The translations under genes and the position numbers were made by a program. The notes beneath the pieces were generated by a model. The model was not told the DNA's origin and searched no databases. It saw only the letters and a list, made by a program, of their open reading frames with translations. From the NCBI GenBank assembly GCA_902547955.1, contig CACCPY010000005.1:72001-112664 (forward strand): 40,664 nt of DNA, written 5' to 3'. This document shows positions 25,951 through 35,170 of this stretch, piece by piece. Every line of letters begins with the position of its first letter. The first letter of the stretch is position 1. This DNA comes from an uncultured Alphaproteobacteria bacterium. Its GTDB lineage: Bacteria; Pseudomonadota; Alphaproteobacteria; Methylaequorales; Methylaequoraceae.

Positions 25951-25979
25951 TTTAAACCATAATAAGAAAATAAAATCAA
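25951..25979 (-). promoter_or_regulatory. Candidate promoter for rpmB
   Basis: On the minus strand TTGATT (25974-25979) and TTTAAA (25951-25956) are spaced by 17 bases in the gap between meaB and rpmB. The -10 match is weak. No ribosome-binding site is visible before rpmB. Confidence 0.3.
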
Positions 25980-25984
25980 CTTAG

Positions 25985-27184
25985 TTAAAATTTATTTTTA
26001 ATAAAATAATCAATTATTAATTCTGAAGCTTGAAAGATATTTATATTTTTATTTTTAACTTTTTCTTTAATTTTTAAAATGAATTTATTTCTTACAATTT
26101 CATTTGAAATTATTTCATTGACATTGTTACTAACTGAATTCCACATCCATTTAGTTTTTTGTGACTCTCTATTTTCATAAAATTTTTTATTTTTTTTTTG
26201 TTTATTAACAAAATTTAATACGAAATCCCAAATTTCATTAAATCCTTCAGACTTCAATGATGAGCACATTAGTACATCAATCTCATGATCTTTCCTAGGT
26301 TTTCCAGTTATTTGAATTGCATTTCTATATTCTCTTTGAGTAATTTCTGCTGCTTTTTTAAGATCATTATCTGCTTTATTTACAATAATTAAATCTGCAA
26401 GTTCAATAATACCTTTTTTTATTCCTTGAAGTTCATCACCTCCTGATGGTAATAACAAAACTAAAAAAATATCAACCATATCATAGACTGCTGTTTCAGC
26501 CTGCCCTACACCCATCGTTTCTACAAAAATTATATCATAACCAGCCTCCTCAAGACACAAGATAGATTCATGAGTTTTTTTTGCAACACCTCCTAAATGT
26601 CCATCGCTTGGAGAAGGTCTAATAAAAGCTAACGGATTGATAGATAACTTTTCCATTCTTGTTTTATCTCCAAGAATTGACCCTCCTGACTCTTTTGATG
26701 AAGGATCAATTGCTAATACAGCAACCTTATGACTTTTTTGTATTAAAAATAACCCTAATGATTCTATAAAAGTTGATTTACCTACTCCAGGAACTCCTGT
26801 AATACCTATCCTTACGGTATTGTTATTAACTTTGAACTTTTCAAAAATTTTTTGTACTAAAAGTTTGTCCTTTTTAAGTTTTGATTCAACTAAAGTTATA
26901 GTTTTTGCTAGGGCTCTCTTTGATCCATTTTTCAATTGCTTAGACATTTGGTTAATTAATGTTAGCTGATCCGAATTAAATTCCTGTGTATTTTTTTTTT
27001 GGAAATAAAAATCATCGGGTGAAACAGAGCCATGTGTAAATTCGAAAATTTTTAAAACAATTTCTTTTTCAGGTATTCTCTCTCCACTTATATACCTCGA
27101 AAGAGAAACTGGAGTTATTCCAATCAATTTTGAAAATTCCTTATTAGAGATTTTATTTAGTTTAAGGTATTCCTTTAACTTCAT
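25985..27184 (-). CDS. meaB: Xre-type HTH fused to MeaB/ArgK-type G-protein chaperone
   Basis: MeaB is a GTPase that loads and protects the cobalamin cofactor of methylmalonyl-CoA mutase; its usual length is about 320-340. Here the chain is 399 residues. The MeaB part starts near residue 80 (GSKRALAKTITLVES) and has Walker A GVPGVGKST (130-138), DPSSKESGGSILGDKTRM (160-177), ETMGVGQAE (222-230) and NKAD (269-272). Residues 1-60 form an added Xre/Cro-like helix-turn-helix (EFSKLIGITPVSLSRYISGERIPEKEI, then GSVSPDDF). The frame is open throughout. Met80 (26945-26947) could be a second, internal start giving MeaB alone. A palindrome stands directly before the ATG. It follows scpA by 24 bases, as expected for a mutase partner. 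DNA binding and autoregulation are inference. Confidence 0.9.
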   Translation of the reverse strand: MKLKEYLKLNKISNKEFSKLIGITPVSLSRYISGERIPEKEIVLKIFEFTHGSVSPDDFYFQKKNTQEFNSDQLTLINQMSKQLKNGSKRALAKTITLVESKLKKDKLLVQKIFEKFKVNNNTVRIGITGVPGVGKSTFIESLGLFLIQKSHKVAVLAIDPSSKESGGSILGDKTRMEKLSINPLAFIRPSPSDGHLGGVAKKTHESILCLEEAGYDIIFVETMGVGQAETAVYDMVDIFLVLLLPSGGDELQGIKKGIIELADLIIVNKADNDLKKAAEITQREYRNAIQITGKPRKDHEIDVLMCSSLKSEGFNEIWDFVLNFVNKQKKNKKFYENRESQKTKWMWNSVSNNVNEIISNEIVRNKFILKIKEKVKNKNINIFQASELIIDYFIKNKF

Positions 27185-27185
27185 A

Positions 27186-27204
27186 ATTAACCGTTTTGGT
27201 TAAT
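27186..27204. promoter_or_regulatory. Palindrome before meaB start, candidate operator
   Basis: ATTAACC (27186-27192) and GGTTAAT (27198-27204) are perfect inverted arms with a five-base spacer, in the 24 bases between the scpA stop and the meaB ATG. It occupies the place of the ribosome-binding site and no Shine-Dalgarno sequence is visible. The 10-mer tttggttaat of its right half recurs at 26947-26956 inside meaB, over the Met80 codon. Confidence 0.5.
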
Positions 27205-27208
27205 GATA

Positions 27209-29329
27209 CTAAATCAAATTGATAATATCAATAGCTGCTTCTTGTATATTTGTCCCTGGTCCAAAAACCTTACTCACTCCAAGCTCGTGAAGAAAATCAT
27301 AATCTTGTGGCGGAATAACACCCCCACAGATTACTTTTATCTCTGATGCATCATTTTCTTTAAGGGATTTTATAAGCAGTGGCACCAGAGTTTTATGTCC
27401 AGCGGCTAATGTTGAAACACCAATTACGTGAACATCGTTTTCAATTGCCTGTATAGCAGCTTCTGCGGGTGTTTGGAATAACGGACCTACATCGACATCA
27501 AATCCCAAATCTGAAAAAGCTGTTGCTATCAGTTTAGCCCCTCTATCATGACCGTCTTGACCCATTTTTACCACTAGCATTCTAGGTCTTCTTCCTTTAG
27601 CCTCAACAAATTTATCTATATATGTGTTAATAGAAGTTATTTTCTCATTTTTTTTTGCAGTCTTACTATAAACACCACTAATTGTTTTGGTAGATAATGT
27701 ATGTCTTCCAAAAACATTCTCCATTGCTGTAGTCATTTCTCCAACAGTACATTTATTTTTTGCGGCTTGAATACAAACTTCCAATAGATTTTGAGATTCA
27801 TCATTTGCAGCTTGTTCAATTTTTTTTAAGAAATCCTCTACAATTTTATTGTTTCTAGATTTTTTTAGTTTATTTAAGTTACTTATTTGTTTGGCTCTTA
27901 CCTGATCATTATCGATAGATAAAATGTTAATATTCTGTTTTTCAGTAGGTTTATACTTGTTAACACCTACAATTGTTTCCTCGTCAGAGTCAATTCTTGC
28001 TTGTTTTTTTGCAGAACTTTCTTCAATCCTCATTTTTGGAATACCCATTTCAATTGCTTTTACCATTCCTCCAGCATCATCAATTTCTTTTATTAGATTA
28101 TTAGCCTCTCTAATCATGTCAGATGTAAGGCTTTCTAAATAGTATGAACCTGCCAATGGGTCAATTACATTAGAAATTCCTGTTTCTTCGGCGATTATTA
28201 ATTGAGTATTTCTTGCGATCCTTGCAGAAAATGGCGTTGGCAAAGCTAGTGCCTCATCGAAACTATTGGTATGTAAAGATTGCGTGCCTCCCATCACAGC
28301 TGCCATAGCTTCAATTGTAGTCCTTACGATATTGTTATATGCATCCTGTTCTACTAAAGACACCCCAGAAGTTTGGCAATGGGTACGAAGAGCTAAACTT
28401 TTATTATTTTTAGGCTTATATTTTTTTATAATTTCACTCCACATAAATCTAGCCGCTCTCATCTTTGCTATTTCCATGAAAAAATTCATTCCAATTGACC
28501 AAAAAAAAGATAGTCTTGGTGCAAAGTCATCAATGTCAAGACCTCTTTTTAGTGCAGCATCAACATATTCTTTACCATCAGCTAGTGTATAGGCAAGCTC
28601 TTGCACTTGATTAGCACCAGCCTCCTGCATGTGATAACCACTTATGGAAATTGAATTAAATCTTGGCAATTTCTTTGAAGTATATTCAATAATATCTGCA
28701 ACAATTCTCATACTTGGTTTTGGAGGAAAAATAAATGTGTTTCGGACCATAAATTCTTTAAGAATATCATTTTGAATAGTCCCAGTCAGTTTTTCCTCAG
28801 GACACCCTTGATTTAAACCCGAAGCAACAAAACAAGCCAGAACTGGGATGACTGCACCATTCATAGTCATAGAAACACTCATTTTTTCCAATGGAATACC
28901 ATTAAATAAAGTGTTCATATCCTCTACGGAATCGATAGCGACTCCTGCATTACCAACATCTGCAACTACTCTAGGATGATCGGAATCGTATCCTCTATGT
29001 GTTGCTAGATCAAATGCAACTGAAAGACCCATCACACCGTTTTTCAATCCTTCTTTGTAAAATTTATTCGACTCCTCAGCAGTTGAAAAGCCAGCATACT
29101 GTCTAATAGTCCATGGTCTATTAGCATACATGGTTGCTCTTGGTCCTCTAGTAAAAGGTGGAATACCTGGAAAACCAATTTTATGATTTAAATTTTTAAT
29201 ATCATCGACAGTGTACAATGGCTTAACTTCAATACCCTCGGGTGTTTGCCAATTAAGATCTTCTATACCTCTATCTTTCAGCTCTTTCTCTGCTGAATTT
29301 AACCAATCTTTATATTCTTGATCCGACAA
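27209..29329 (-). CDS. scpA: Methylmalonyl-CoA mutase (adenosylcobalamin-dependent)
   Basis: Interconverts methylmalonyl-CoA and succinyl-CoA, the last step of propionyl-CoA use. The 706-residue chain is a full single-chain alpha-type mutase. Substrate-domain signatures include [21 protein letters not shown] (about 62-82), [16 protein letters not shown] and [41 protein letters not shown]. The C-terminal B12 domain has the base-off motif DGHDRG with the cobalt-ligating His594, then [12 protein letters not shown] and CGGVIPPQD. The organism therefore needs cobalamin, made or imported. The meaB gene follows. mutB and mcmA are other names for the same enzyme. Confidence 0.97.
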   Translation of the reverse strand: MSDQEYKDWLNSAEKELKDRGIEDLNWQTPEGIEVKPLYTVDDIKNLNHKIGFPGIPPFTRGPRATMYANRPWTIRQYAGFSTAEESNKFYKEGLKNGVMGLSVAFDLATHRGYDSDHPRVVADVGNAGVAIDSVEDMNTLFNGIPLEKMSVSMTMNGAVIPVLACFVASGLNQGCPEEKLTGTIQNDILKEFMVRNTFIFPPKPSMRIVADIIEYTSKKLPRFNSISISGYHMQEAGANQVQELAYTLADGKEYVDAALKRGLDIDDFAPRLSFFWSIGMNFFMEIAKMRAARFMWSEIIKKYKPKNNKSLALRTHCQTSGVSLVEQDAYNNIVRTTIEAMAAVMGGTQSLHTNSFDEALALPTPFSARIARNTQLIIAEETGISNVIDPLAGSYYLESLTSDMIREANNLIKEIDDAGGMVKAIEMGIPKMRIEESSAKKQARIDSDEETIVGVNKYKPTEKQNINILSIDNDQVRAKQISNLNKLKKSRNNKIVEDFLKKIEQAANDESQNLLEVCIQAAKNKCTVGEMTTAMENVFGRHTLSTKTISGVYSKTAKKNEKITSINTYIDKFVEAKGRRPRMLVVKMGQDGHDRGAKLIATAFSDLGFDVDVGPLFQTPAEAAIQAIENDVHVIGVSTLAAGHKTLVPLLIKSLKENDASEIKVICGGVIPPQDYDFLHELGVSKVFGPGTNIQEAAIDIINLI

Positions 29330-29340
29330 TTTTTACTCTT

Positions 29341-30183
29341 TTATGTTAATTTCCGCATGAAAAAATCAGGGAAAATATTTTTTGTTTTAATTAAACCATC
29401 TAATTTTTGTTTATCAACATCGTTATTATTATTTACTTCTCTATGTATACCGTCAGTAATTAACAAGGAATCAAAATTAAGAGCATTTGCACCTTTTATG
29501 TCATTTTCTAGTGAATCACCAATAGCCAGAACTCTGGTATTTTTCTTTTCGAAAAAATTAAAACAATGCTCATATATTTCCTTGTAAGGCTTACCATAAT
29601 ATTCTACTTTTCCACCAATTTTTTCATAATATTCCGCAAGTAAACCAGCACAAATCATGAAGTTTTCCCCCCTCACTACCGTCTTATCTGGATTAGAACA
29701 AATCATGTGAGATTTTTTTTTGGCAAGAGAATCTAATAAATCTGTATAATTTTCTAGACTGTCATCATCGCCCCAGGGTCCAGTATTTAAGATTATGTCA
29801 ACATTTGAGTCTTTATCAACTACAGAAATATCTAAACCTTCAACCAAGTGAAAATCTCTAGGCGGTCCAATGATTAAACAATTCTTTTTTTGGTATTTTT
29901 CTTTGATGCTTAGCCATGTTAATTCACCTGACGAAATAATTTTATCATAAAGTTTTTGTTCAATACCAAAATCTTCTAGTTGTTGAGATATAACAAAAGA
30001 TCTTCTGGGAGCATTAGTGATAAAAAAAACCATTTTTTTTTTTTGTTTTAAGCTCTGCAAAACTGGTAATACATTATCAAATGCTGCTATACCGTTATGA
30101 ATAACACCCCATAAGTCAATTAAGAAAACATCATAATGATCGTCAATATCTGATAGGTTGTTTAACTTTTCACAATTTTTCAT
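29341..30183 (-). CDS. HAD-superfamily class IIA hydrolase (NagD-like)
   Basis: A 280-residue HAD phosphatase. The nucleophile region is DVFLIDLWGVIHNG (Asp23; the usual second Asp is Trp, as in the TIGR01459-type subfamily), motif II is FFITNAPRRS, and motif IV is LAIGDSLENDIKGANALNFDSLLITDGIH. The C2-type cap lies between. The substrate is unknown; relatives hydrolyse sugar or nucleotide phosphates. It overlaps pyrD by 4 bases and lies 11 bases from scpA. The subfamily assignment is by eye. Confidence 0.88.
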   Translation of the reverse strand: MKNCEKLNNLSDIDDHYDVFLIDLWGVIHNGIAAFDNVLPVLQSLKQKKKMVFFITNAPRRSFVISQQLEDFGIEQKLYDKIISSGELTWLSIKEKYQKKNCLIIGPPRDFHLVEGLDISVVDKDSNVDIILNTGPWGDDDSLENYTDLLDSLAKKKSHMICSNPDKTVVRGENFMICAGLLAEYYEKIGGKVEYYGKPYKEIYEHCFNFFEKKNTRVLAIGDSLENDIKGANALNFDSLLITDGIHREVNNNNDVDKQKLDGLIKTKNIFPDFFMRKLT

Positions 30184-31229
30184 GGCTTTATATTTGTTCC
30201 AACCAGTGAGCTTACATTCTTTAAATTATTTTTTTTTAACAAATAGCTTAACTCCTTTAAAATATTGAGGATTAAGCTGGGTCCTTGATATATTAGTGAT
30301 GTATATAGTTGAACTAAATTACAACCCAAAGAAATTTTTTCAAATGCATCTTTACCAGATGATACCCCGCCAACTCCTATAAGAATAATTTTACCTTTAG
30401 TTTTTTTATAAACCCTATTAATTATTTCATTGCTAAGACCTCTTAATGGAGGACCAGAAAGTCCTCCAGTCTCCTCAATTTTCCATGAATTTTTGATTGG
30501 TTTTGAGTAAAGGTTTTGCCTTGAAATTGTTGTATTTGTTAGGATTAATCCATCTATCTTTGCAGAATCTAATACAATATTACATATATCATCTAATTCT
30601 CTATCATTTATATCAGGGGAAATTTTTATAAATGTTGTTTTTGTTTTAGATGGAAGTCTTGAGATTAATTTAGTTATATTTTCCTTTTTTTGCAAATCTC
30701 TTAAACCTGGAGTATTGGGAGATGAAATGTTAATGGTAATGTAATCTGCATGAACTTTTACAATATCATAAAGAAACTCATAATCTGAAAAATTATCTTC
30801 TGAATTTTTATTTTTGCCAATATTGATTCCTAGAATCTGATTTTTTTTTTTATCAAAGTTTTTTAAATTTCTCAGAAAATCCTCAACTCCTCTATTGTTA
30901 AAACCTAACCTTTGAATAACAGCCTCATATTCAGGAATTTTAAACACTCTTGGTTTTTCGTTACCTAATTGAGGCATTGGTGTTACAGTACCTAACTCTA
31001 AAAAACCGAAACCTAAATCAAATAAACCAGGAATTGCATCTGCATTTTTATCAAAACCAGCAGCTAAACCAATCGGATTTTCAAAAGATTTACCAAACAC
31101 TTCTGTTCGTAAATTAGAGAAATTTTTCTCTTTTTTAAAAATTCTTAATTTAAGAGAAAATAAAAAAAGTTTATGTAAAATTTCAGGTGATAAAGGTTTA
31201 CTTATTTTAGAAATTATTTTGTAATACAT
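30180..31229 (-). CDS. pyrD: Dihydroorotate dehydrogenase (quinone), class 2
   Basis: Oxidises dihydroorotate to orotate in pyrimidine synthesis, passing electrons to ubiquinone. The 349-residue protein has the N-terminal membrane-associating helices of class 2 (PLSPEILHKLFLFSLKLRIF), FMN-binding NPIGLAAGFDKNADAI, LGFGFLELGTVTP, the catalytic-Ser segment INISSPNTPGLRDLQ and the late GVGGVSSGKDAFEKI loop. The length and N-terminal extension exclude class 1. The C-terminal ending is not unusual. Confidence 0.96.
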   Translation of the reverse strand: MYYKIISKISKPLSPEILHKLFLFSLKLRIFKKEKNFSNLRTEVFGKSFENPIGLAAGFDKNADAIPGLFDLGFGFLELGTVTPMPQLGNEKPRVFKIPEYEAVIQRLGFNNRGVEDFLRNLKNFDKKKNQILGINIGKNKNSEDNFSDYEFLYDIVKVHADYITINISSPNTPGLRDLQKKENITKLISRLPSKTKTTFIKISPDINDRELDDICNIVLDSAKIDGLILTNTTISRQNLYSKPIKNSWKIEETGGLSGPPLRGLSNEIINRVYKKTKGKIILIGVGGVSSGKDAFEKISLGCNLVQLYTSLIYQGPSLILNILKELSYLLKKNNLKNVSSLVGTNIKP

Positions 31230-31238
31230 TAAACTTTA

Positions 31239-31553
31239 CTAAATTAACTTTGTCTTTTTTACATCAATGAAATTAATAAATCCATAAAGATGAGGGAAAA
31301 GCTGATTATTTCTTGAAATTTCCCATTTTAAATTTTCTGCAATGTCTTTAACATTAATTTTAAAAATTATTATTGAATCTTCATTTTTATAGTATTTTTC
31401 AATTGTATTCTTTATTTGTGATTTAGTTGAAAGGTGAATAAAACCTGATTGAATATCTAATTTGTTTCCAAAAAATTTTTTTTTTTTTTTAAATTCATCC
31501 CACTCATTGTTTAACATAACTCTGTAAACAAAAGACTCTTTTTTATTTTTCAT
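31239..31553 (-). CDS. DUF952 family protein
   Basis: A 104-residue protein of the DUF952 family, recognised from the opening YRVMLNNEWDEF, the FIHLSTKSQIKNTIEKYY segment (family GFIHLSTAEQVxxTxxxxF) and the ending FPHLYGFINF (family FPHLYGPL). The function is not known. Its gene contains an uninterrupted run of 15 A on the coding strand (31476-31490) that encodes five lysines, a candidate slippage site. It overlaps lysK by 11 bases and sits just upstream of pyrD. Confidence 0.85.
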   Translation of the reverse strand: MKNKKESFVYRVMLNNEWDEFKKKKKFFGNKLDIQSGFIHLSTKSQIKNTIEKYYKNEDSIIIFKINVKDIAENLKWEISRNNQLFPHLYGFINFIDVKKTKLI

Positions 31554-33099
31554 CTGATAGCTTTTCCTCGAGTAAAAGAATAGTTTTTTTTAATCCATAA
31601 AATTTAATAAAAGAACCAAGACGAGGACCTTGATCTTGACCCAATATAACTTGATAGAAAGCTGAAAACCAGTCCTTAAGATTCTCAAATTTTAAAGACA
31701 TCCCAATTTCATAAATTTTTGTTTGGATTTCTTCAGGCTCTTCATCAGTTGAAGACGTTTCTAAAACTTCAATTAATTTTTTAAAACCAATTTTTTCTTT
31801 ATCAGATGGGTTACGATATTTTTTATTTGGTAAAATAAATTCCTTGTAAAAAACAACACCATACCCTAAAAGCTCGTTTAAAAGTTTGTTGTCTTCTTTC
31901 ACAATTTTGGGGTAATAATTTTCAATAAAGCCCCACAATATTTCACTTGATTCAGCATTACAAACACTCGCTAAATTAAGAATCATATTAAATGAAATTT
32001 TTTCAGGAGTTTTTTCTTCATTTTTTTCATCAATAAACCAAATAGGACTATTAAACTTTTGCTCTTTCGGTAGATTTTCATAGTCATTTTTGAGCTTAAG
32101 AAGTTCATCAGTTGTTTTTGGAATTATATCAAAAAATAATCTTTTTGCTCTGCTTGGGTTTTGAAACATGAATAACTCTAAACTTTTTTTATTTGAAAAT
32201 CTTAACCAATCATCAACAGAAATTCCATTTCCAATTGATTTAGAAATTTTCTCGCCCTTTTCGTCTAAAAACAACTCGTATGTATAGTTAACTGGCGACC
32301 TTCCACCAATTATTTTTGTAATTTTATTTGAAAGAATATAGGACTCAATTAAGTCTTTTCCGTTCATTTCATAATCAATACCAAGCACATACCATCTCAT
32401 TGCCCAATCTACTTTCCACTGAAGTTTACACTCCCCATTAAATATGGAGCAATCTTCTTCAGAATTGGTAATAGGGTTGAAATAAACTATTTTTTTTAGA
32501 CTCTTGTTTAACTCTTTAACCTTAACTTGTAAAACCTTTCCACTTGATTTACATATTGGCAAAAAAGGTGAATATGTTTCTCTTCTATCTTTACCTAATG
32601 TTGGAAGAATAACGTTACATATATCTTCATAATTATCAAAAATTGCCTCTAATCCCTCATTAAATTTACCTGATTTATATTGCTCGGTAGAAGACTTAAA
32701 AATAAAGTCAAATTCAAAACCTTTTAAAAAGTCAATAAGCTTATTATTATTATGCTCTGAAAAACTCTTAAATTTTCCAAATGGATCGGGAATAGAGGAC
32801 AGAGGCTTTTCTAAATTTTCTTTTATTAAATTTTGATTAGGTATGTTTTGGGGTACTTTTCTAAGACCATCCATATCATCAGAAAAAACAAATAATTTAC
32901 TCGGTATGTCTGACAAATACCTAAATGCCTTCATAACCATAGTTGTTCTTAACACTTCTCCGAATGTTCCTATGTGAGGAAGGCCTGAAGGTCCGTACCC
33001 GGTTTGAAAAATACATTCTTTTTTTTTTGAATTTTCAAACCTTTTTAGCAATTTTTTTGCTTCTATGAACGGCCAAACTTTTAAGTTATTCTCTACCAT
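31543..33099 (-). CDS. lysK: Lysyl-tRNA synthetase, class I
   Basis: A class I lysyl-tRNA synthetase of the archaeal/alphaproteobacterial kind, unrelated in fold to the LysS/LysU class II enzyme. The 518-residue protein has the HIGH-type motif HIGTFGEVLR (near 37) with GYGPSGLP before it, the metal-binding-type Cys region, and the KMSKS-type loop KISKSIGNGISV (near 280). The C-terminal helical domain binds the anticodon stem. It diverges from the sulfite-reductase operon across 149 bases. Confidence 0.94.
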   Translation of the reverse strand: MVENNLKVWPFIEAKKLLKRFENSKKKECIFQTGYGPSGLPHIGTFGEVLRTTMVMKAFRYLSDIPSKLFVFSDDMDGLRKVPQNIPNQNLIKENLEKPLSSIPDPFGKFKSFSEHNNNKLIDFLKGFEFDFIFKSSTEQYKSGKFNEGLEAIFDNYEDICNVILPTLGKDRRETYSPFLPICKSSGKVLQVKVKELNKSLKKIVYFNPITNSEEDCSIFNGECKLQWKVDWAMRWYVLGIDYEMNGKDLIESYILSNKITKIIGGRSPVNYTYELFLDEKGEKISKSIGNGISVDDWLRFSNKKSLELFMFQNPSRAKRLFFDIIPKTTDELLKLKNDYENLPKEQKFNSPIWFIDEKNEEKTPEKISFNMILNLASVCNAESSEILWGFIENYYPKIVKEDNKLLNELLGYGVVFYKEFILPNKKYRNPSDKEKIGFKKLIEVLETSSTDEEPEEIQTKIYEIGMSLKFENLKDWFSAFYQVILGQDQGPRLGSFIKFYGLKKTILLLEEKLSDEK

Positions 33100-33118
33100 A
33101 ATTATTAAACTATTTAGT

Positions 33119-33173
33119 TTGATATTATTATCAAGTTCAAAAATAATTAATTATACAAATAATTAGTGTATAA
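33119..33173. promoter_or_regulatory. Two inverted repeats between lysK and the cysI operon
   Basis: TTGATA-N4-TATCAA (33119-33134) and TTATACA-N9-TGTATAA (33151-33173) lie in the divergent gap. Both arms of each match exactly. They stand upstream of a good promoter for the cys genes and are candidate operators for a sulfur- or metal-responsive regulator; the low sequence complexity lowers confidence. Confidence 0.4.
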
Positions 33174-33203
33174 ATAAATATAATGCATTTTTATCTTGTA
33201 ATA

Positions 33204-33232
33204 TTGAAAAAAAACTTTACTTTTACTATTAT
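33204..33232 (+). promoter_or_regulatory. Sigma-70-type promoter for DUF2849-cysI-DUF934
   Basis: TTGAAA (33204-33209), 17-base spacer, TATTAT (33227-33232). Each hexamer matches the consensus at five of six positions. Transcription would begin near 33239, only about ten bases before the ATG at 33249, and no Shine-Dalgarno sequence is visible, so the first gene may be translated from a nearly leaderless message. Confidence 0.55.
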
Positions 33233-33248
33233 TTACACATCATAATGT

Positions 33249-33518
33249 ATGGCAAAAAAACTTAAAGGTGATTCTTTCTTTCTTTCTGCAAATGATTTAA
33301 AAACGGGAAGTGTTGTTTATTACAATGGAGATGATTGGTCAGAAAAAGTATATAAAGCTAAAAAAATCAATCGTTCTGAAATTGAAGAACACGAACATAT
33401 AGCAAAAAAATTTGAGGATGAATGTATAATTATATCACCAATATTTGTTGAGTTAAATGATGATGGAACAATAAAGAAACTAAGAGATATTATTAGGAAA
33501 AATGGAACAACCTTCTAA
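33249..33518 (+). CDS. DUF2849 family protein, sulfite-reductase associated
   Basis: An 89-residue protein of the DUF2849 family, common directly before cysI in alphaproteobacteria. Seen: MAKKLKGDSFFLSANDLKTGSVVYYNGDDWSE, a family-like opening with the conserved Asn-Asp-Leu...Gly-x-Val-Val-Tyr pattern. It has no cysteine and no recognisable catalytic residue. A role with sulfite reductase (assembly, siroheme or electron transfer) is inferred only from constant gene neighbourhood. It ends eight bases before cysI. Confidence 0.85.
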   Translation: MAKKLKGDSFFLSANDLKTGSVVYYNGDDWSEKVYKAKKINRSEIEEHEHIAKKFEDECIIISPIFVELNDDGTIKKLRDIIRKNGTTF

Positions 33519-33526
33519 GTTTAATT

Positions 33527-35170
33527 ATGTATCAATATTCAGATAAAGATAAACAAATAGTAAGAAATAGAACAAAAGAGTTTCTCTCTCAGGTTAAAAG
33601 AAGAATTGATGGCAATTTAACCGAAGAAGAATTTAAACCATTAAGACTAATGAATGGACTTTATTTGCAACTGCATGCTTATATGCTTAGAGTAGCAATT
33701 CCATATGGAGAGTTGTCACACATTCAGCTAAATAAACTTGCAGAAATTTCAGAAAAATATGATAAAGGATATGGGCACTTTACAACTAGACAAAATATTC
33801 AATTTAATTGGCCTAAGCTTGAAGATGTTCCCAAGATTTTAAATGAATTAGCTGGTGTAGAAATGCACGCAATACAAACATCTGGAAATTGTATAAGAAA
33901 TATCTCTTGCGATCACCTTGCAGGTATCAATAATGAGGAGGTTGAAGATCCCCGTCCATGGTGTGAAATAATTAGAAAGTGGTCCACTTTTCATCCAGAA
34001 TTTTCTTATCTCCCAAGAAAATTTAAAATTGCTGTAATTGCAAGTGAAACAGATAGGGCAGCTATGAAAGTACATGATATTGGACTAAAATTAGTAAAAA
34101 AAAGAAATCAAATAGGTTTTGAAGTTTATGTTGGTGGGGGGCAAGGTAGAAGTCCTTTTATCGCAAAAAAAATAAATAATTTTGTAAAAAAGAGAGATTT
34201 ATTGAATTATTTAGAGGCAATTTTATCGATCTATAATGAGATGGGTAGAAGGGATAATATTTATAAAGCCAGAATAAAAATTTTAATTAATGAACTTGGT
34301 GCAGAAAAACTAAAATCTTTAATAGAAAGTAAGTTTAAAAAATTTGCAGATAAAAAACTTTTGCTTGAGGAAGACGAAATAAAAAAAATTAAAAATTACT
34401 TTAAACTTCCAATCAATGATCCAATTAAATCTTCAATTCCAGTGAAGAAAAATAAAGAATATAATATCTGGCTAAATCAAAATGTTATTAAACACAAGTT
34501 AGCCGGTTATTCAATTATAATGGTCTCGCTCAAACATTACAATCAACCTCCTGGTGATGCGACTGCTGAACAAATGAAAACATTATCTATAATTGCAAAA
34601 CAATATTCTTATGGAGAAATAAGAGTTACTCATGAACAAAACCTAGTTCTTCCACATATTAAAAATTCTGACTTGTTCAGTGTGTGGAATAAACTAAGAG
34701 CACTAAAACTTGCTACACCAAATATTGGGCTTATAACAGATACAATTTGCTGTCCAGGAATGGATTATTGTGCATTAGCAACAGCACGATCAATACCTAT
34801 TTCTCAAAAGATTAGTCAGCATTTTAAAGATCAATCAATACAAGACAAGATTGGAAATATTAAAATTAAAATTTCTGGTTGTATAAATGCTTGTGGTCAC
34901 CATCATGTTGGAAATATTGGTATTCTCGGTTTAGATAGAAACGGAGAAGAATCTTATCAAATTTCACTTGGTGGGTCTGCAGATGAAAAAACAAGTATAG
35001 GTAAAATCGTTGGACCGTCCTTTTCAGAAAAAGAATTGATCAAGGCAATACAAACAATTATTAAAACTTTTGAGAGAAATAAAAAAAATAATGAAGATTT
35101 TTTAAGTGTGTTTAACAGAGTTGGAATTGATCCATTCAAAAAAGATCTCTATGACAAAAGTAATCCTTAA
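33527..35170 (+). CDS. cysI: Sulfite reductase hemoprotein subunit (assimilatory)
   Basis: Reduces sulfite to sulfide with siroheme and a [4Fe-4S] cluster. The 547-residue chain has the duplicated ferredoxin-like and nitrite/sulfite reductase domains. The cluster ligands are Cys409 and Cys415 (CCPGMDYCALA) and Cys452 and Cys456 (SGCINACGHHHVG). The siroheme-binding first repeat has HFTTRQNIQFNW and NISCDH. Nitrite reductase is possible by fold, but the DUF2849 and DUF934 neighbours and the nearby cys genes favour sulfite. The partner flavoprotein or ferredoxin is not in the window. It overlaps the next gene by 20 bases. Confidence 0.92.
   Translation: MYQYSDKDKQIVRNRTKEFLSQVKRRIDGNLTEEEFKPLRLMNGLYLQLHAYMLRVAIPYGELSHIQLNKLAEISEKYDKGYGHFTTRQNIQFNWPKLEDVPKILNELAGVEMHAIQTSGNCIRNISCDHLAGINNEEVEDPRPWCEIIRKWSTFHPEFSYLPRKFKIAVIASETDRAAMKVHDIGLKLVKKRNQIGFEVYVGGGQGRSPFIAKKINNFVKKRDLLNYLEAILSIYNEMGRRDNIYKARIKILINELGAEKLKSLIESKFKKFADKKLLLEEDEIKKIKNYFKLPINDPIKSSIPVKKNKEYNIWLNQNVIKHKLAGYSIIMVSLKHYNQPPGDATAEQMKTLSIIAKQYSYGEIRVTHEQNLVLPHIKNSDLFSVWNKLRALKLATPNIGLITDTICCPGMDYCALATARSIPISQKISQHFKDQSIQDKIGNIKIKISGCINACGHHHVGNIGILGLDRNGEESYQISLGGSADEKTSIGKIVGPSFSEKELIKAIQTIIKTFERNKKNNEDFLSVFNRVGIDPFKKDLYDKSNP

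Noticed and set aside
28266-28592. Open frame of 108 codons opposite scpA
   Set aside because: It sits over a highly conserved part of the mutase, has no start signal and no family character.
33100-33248. Riboswitch or small RNA in the longest gene-free stretch
   Set aside because: The sequence is almost pure A and T with short inverted repeats only; no stable, GC-containing stem or known riboswitch core is visible.
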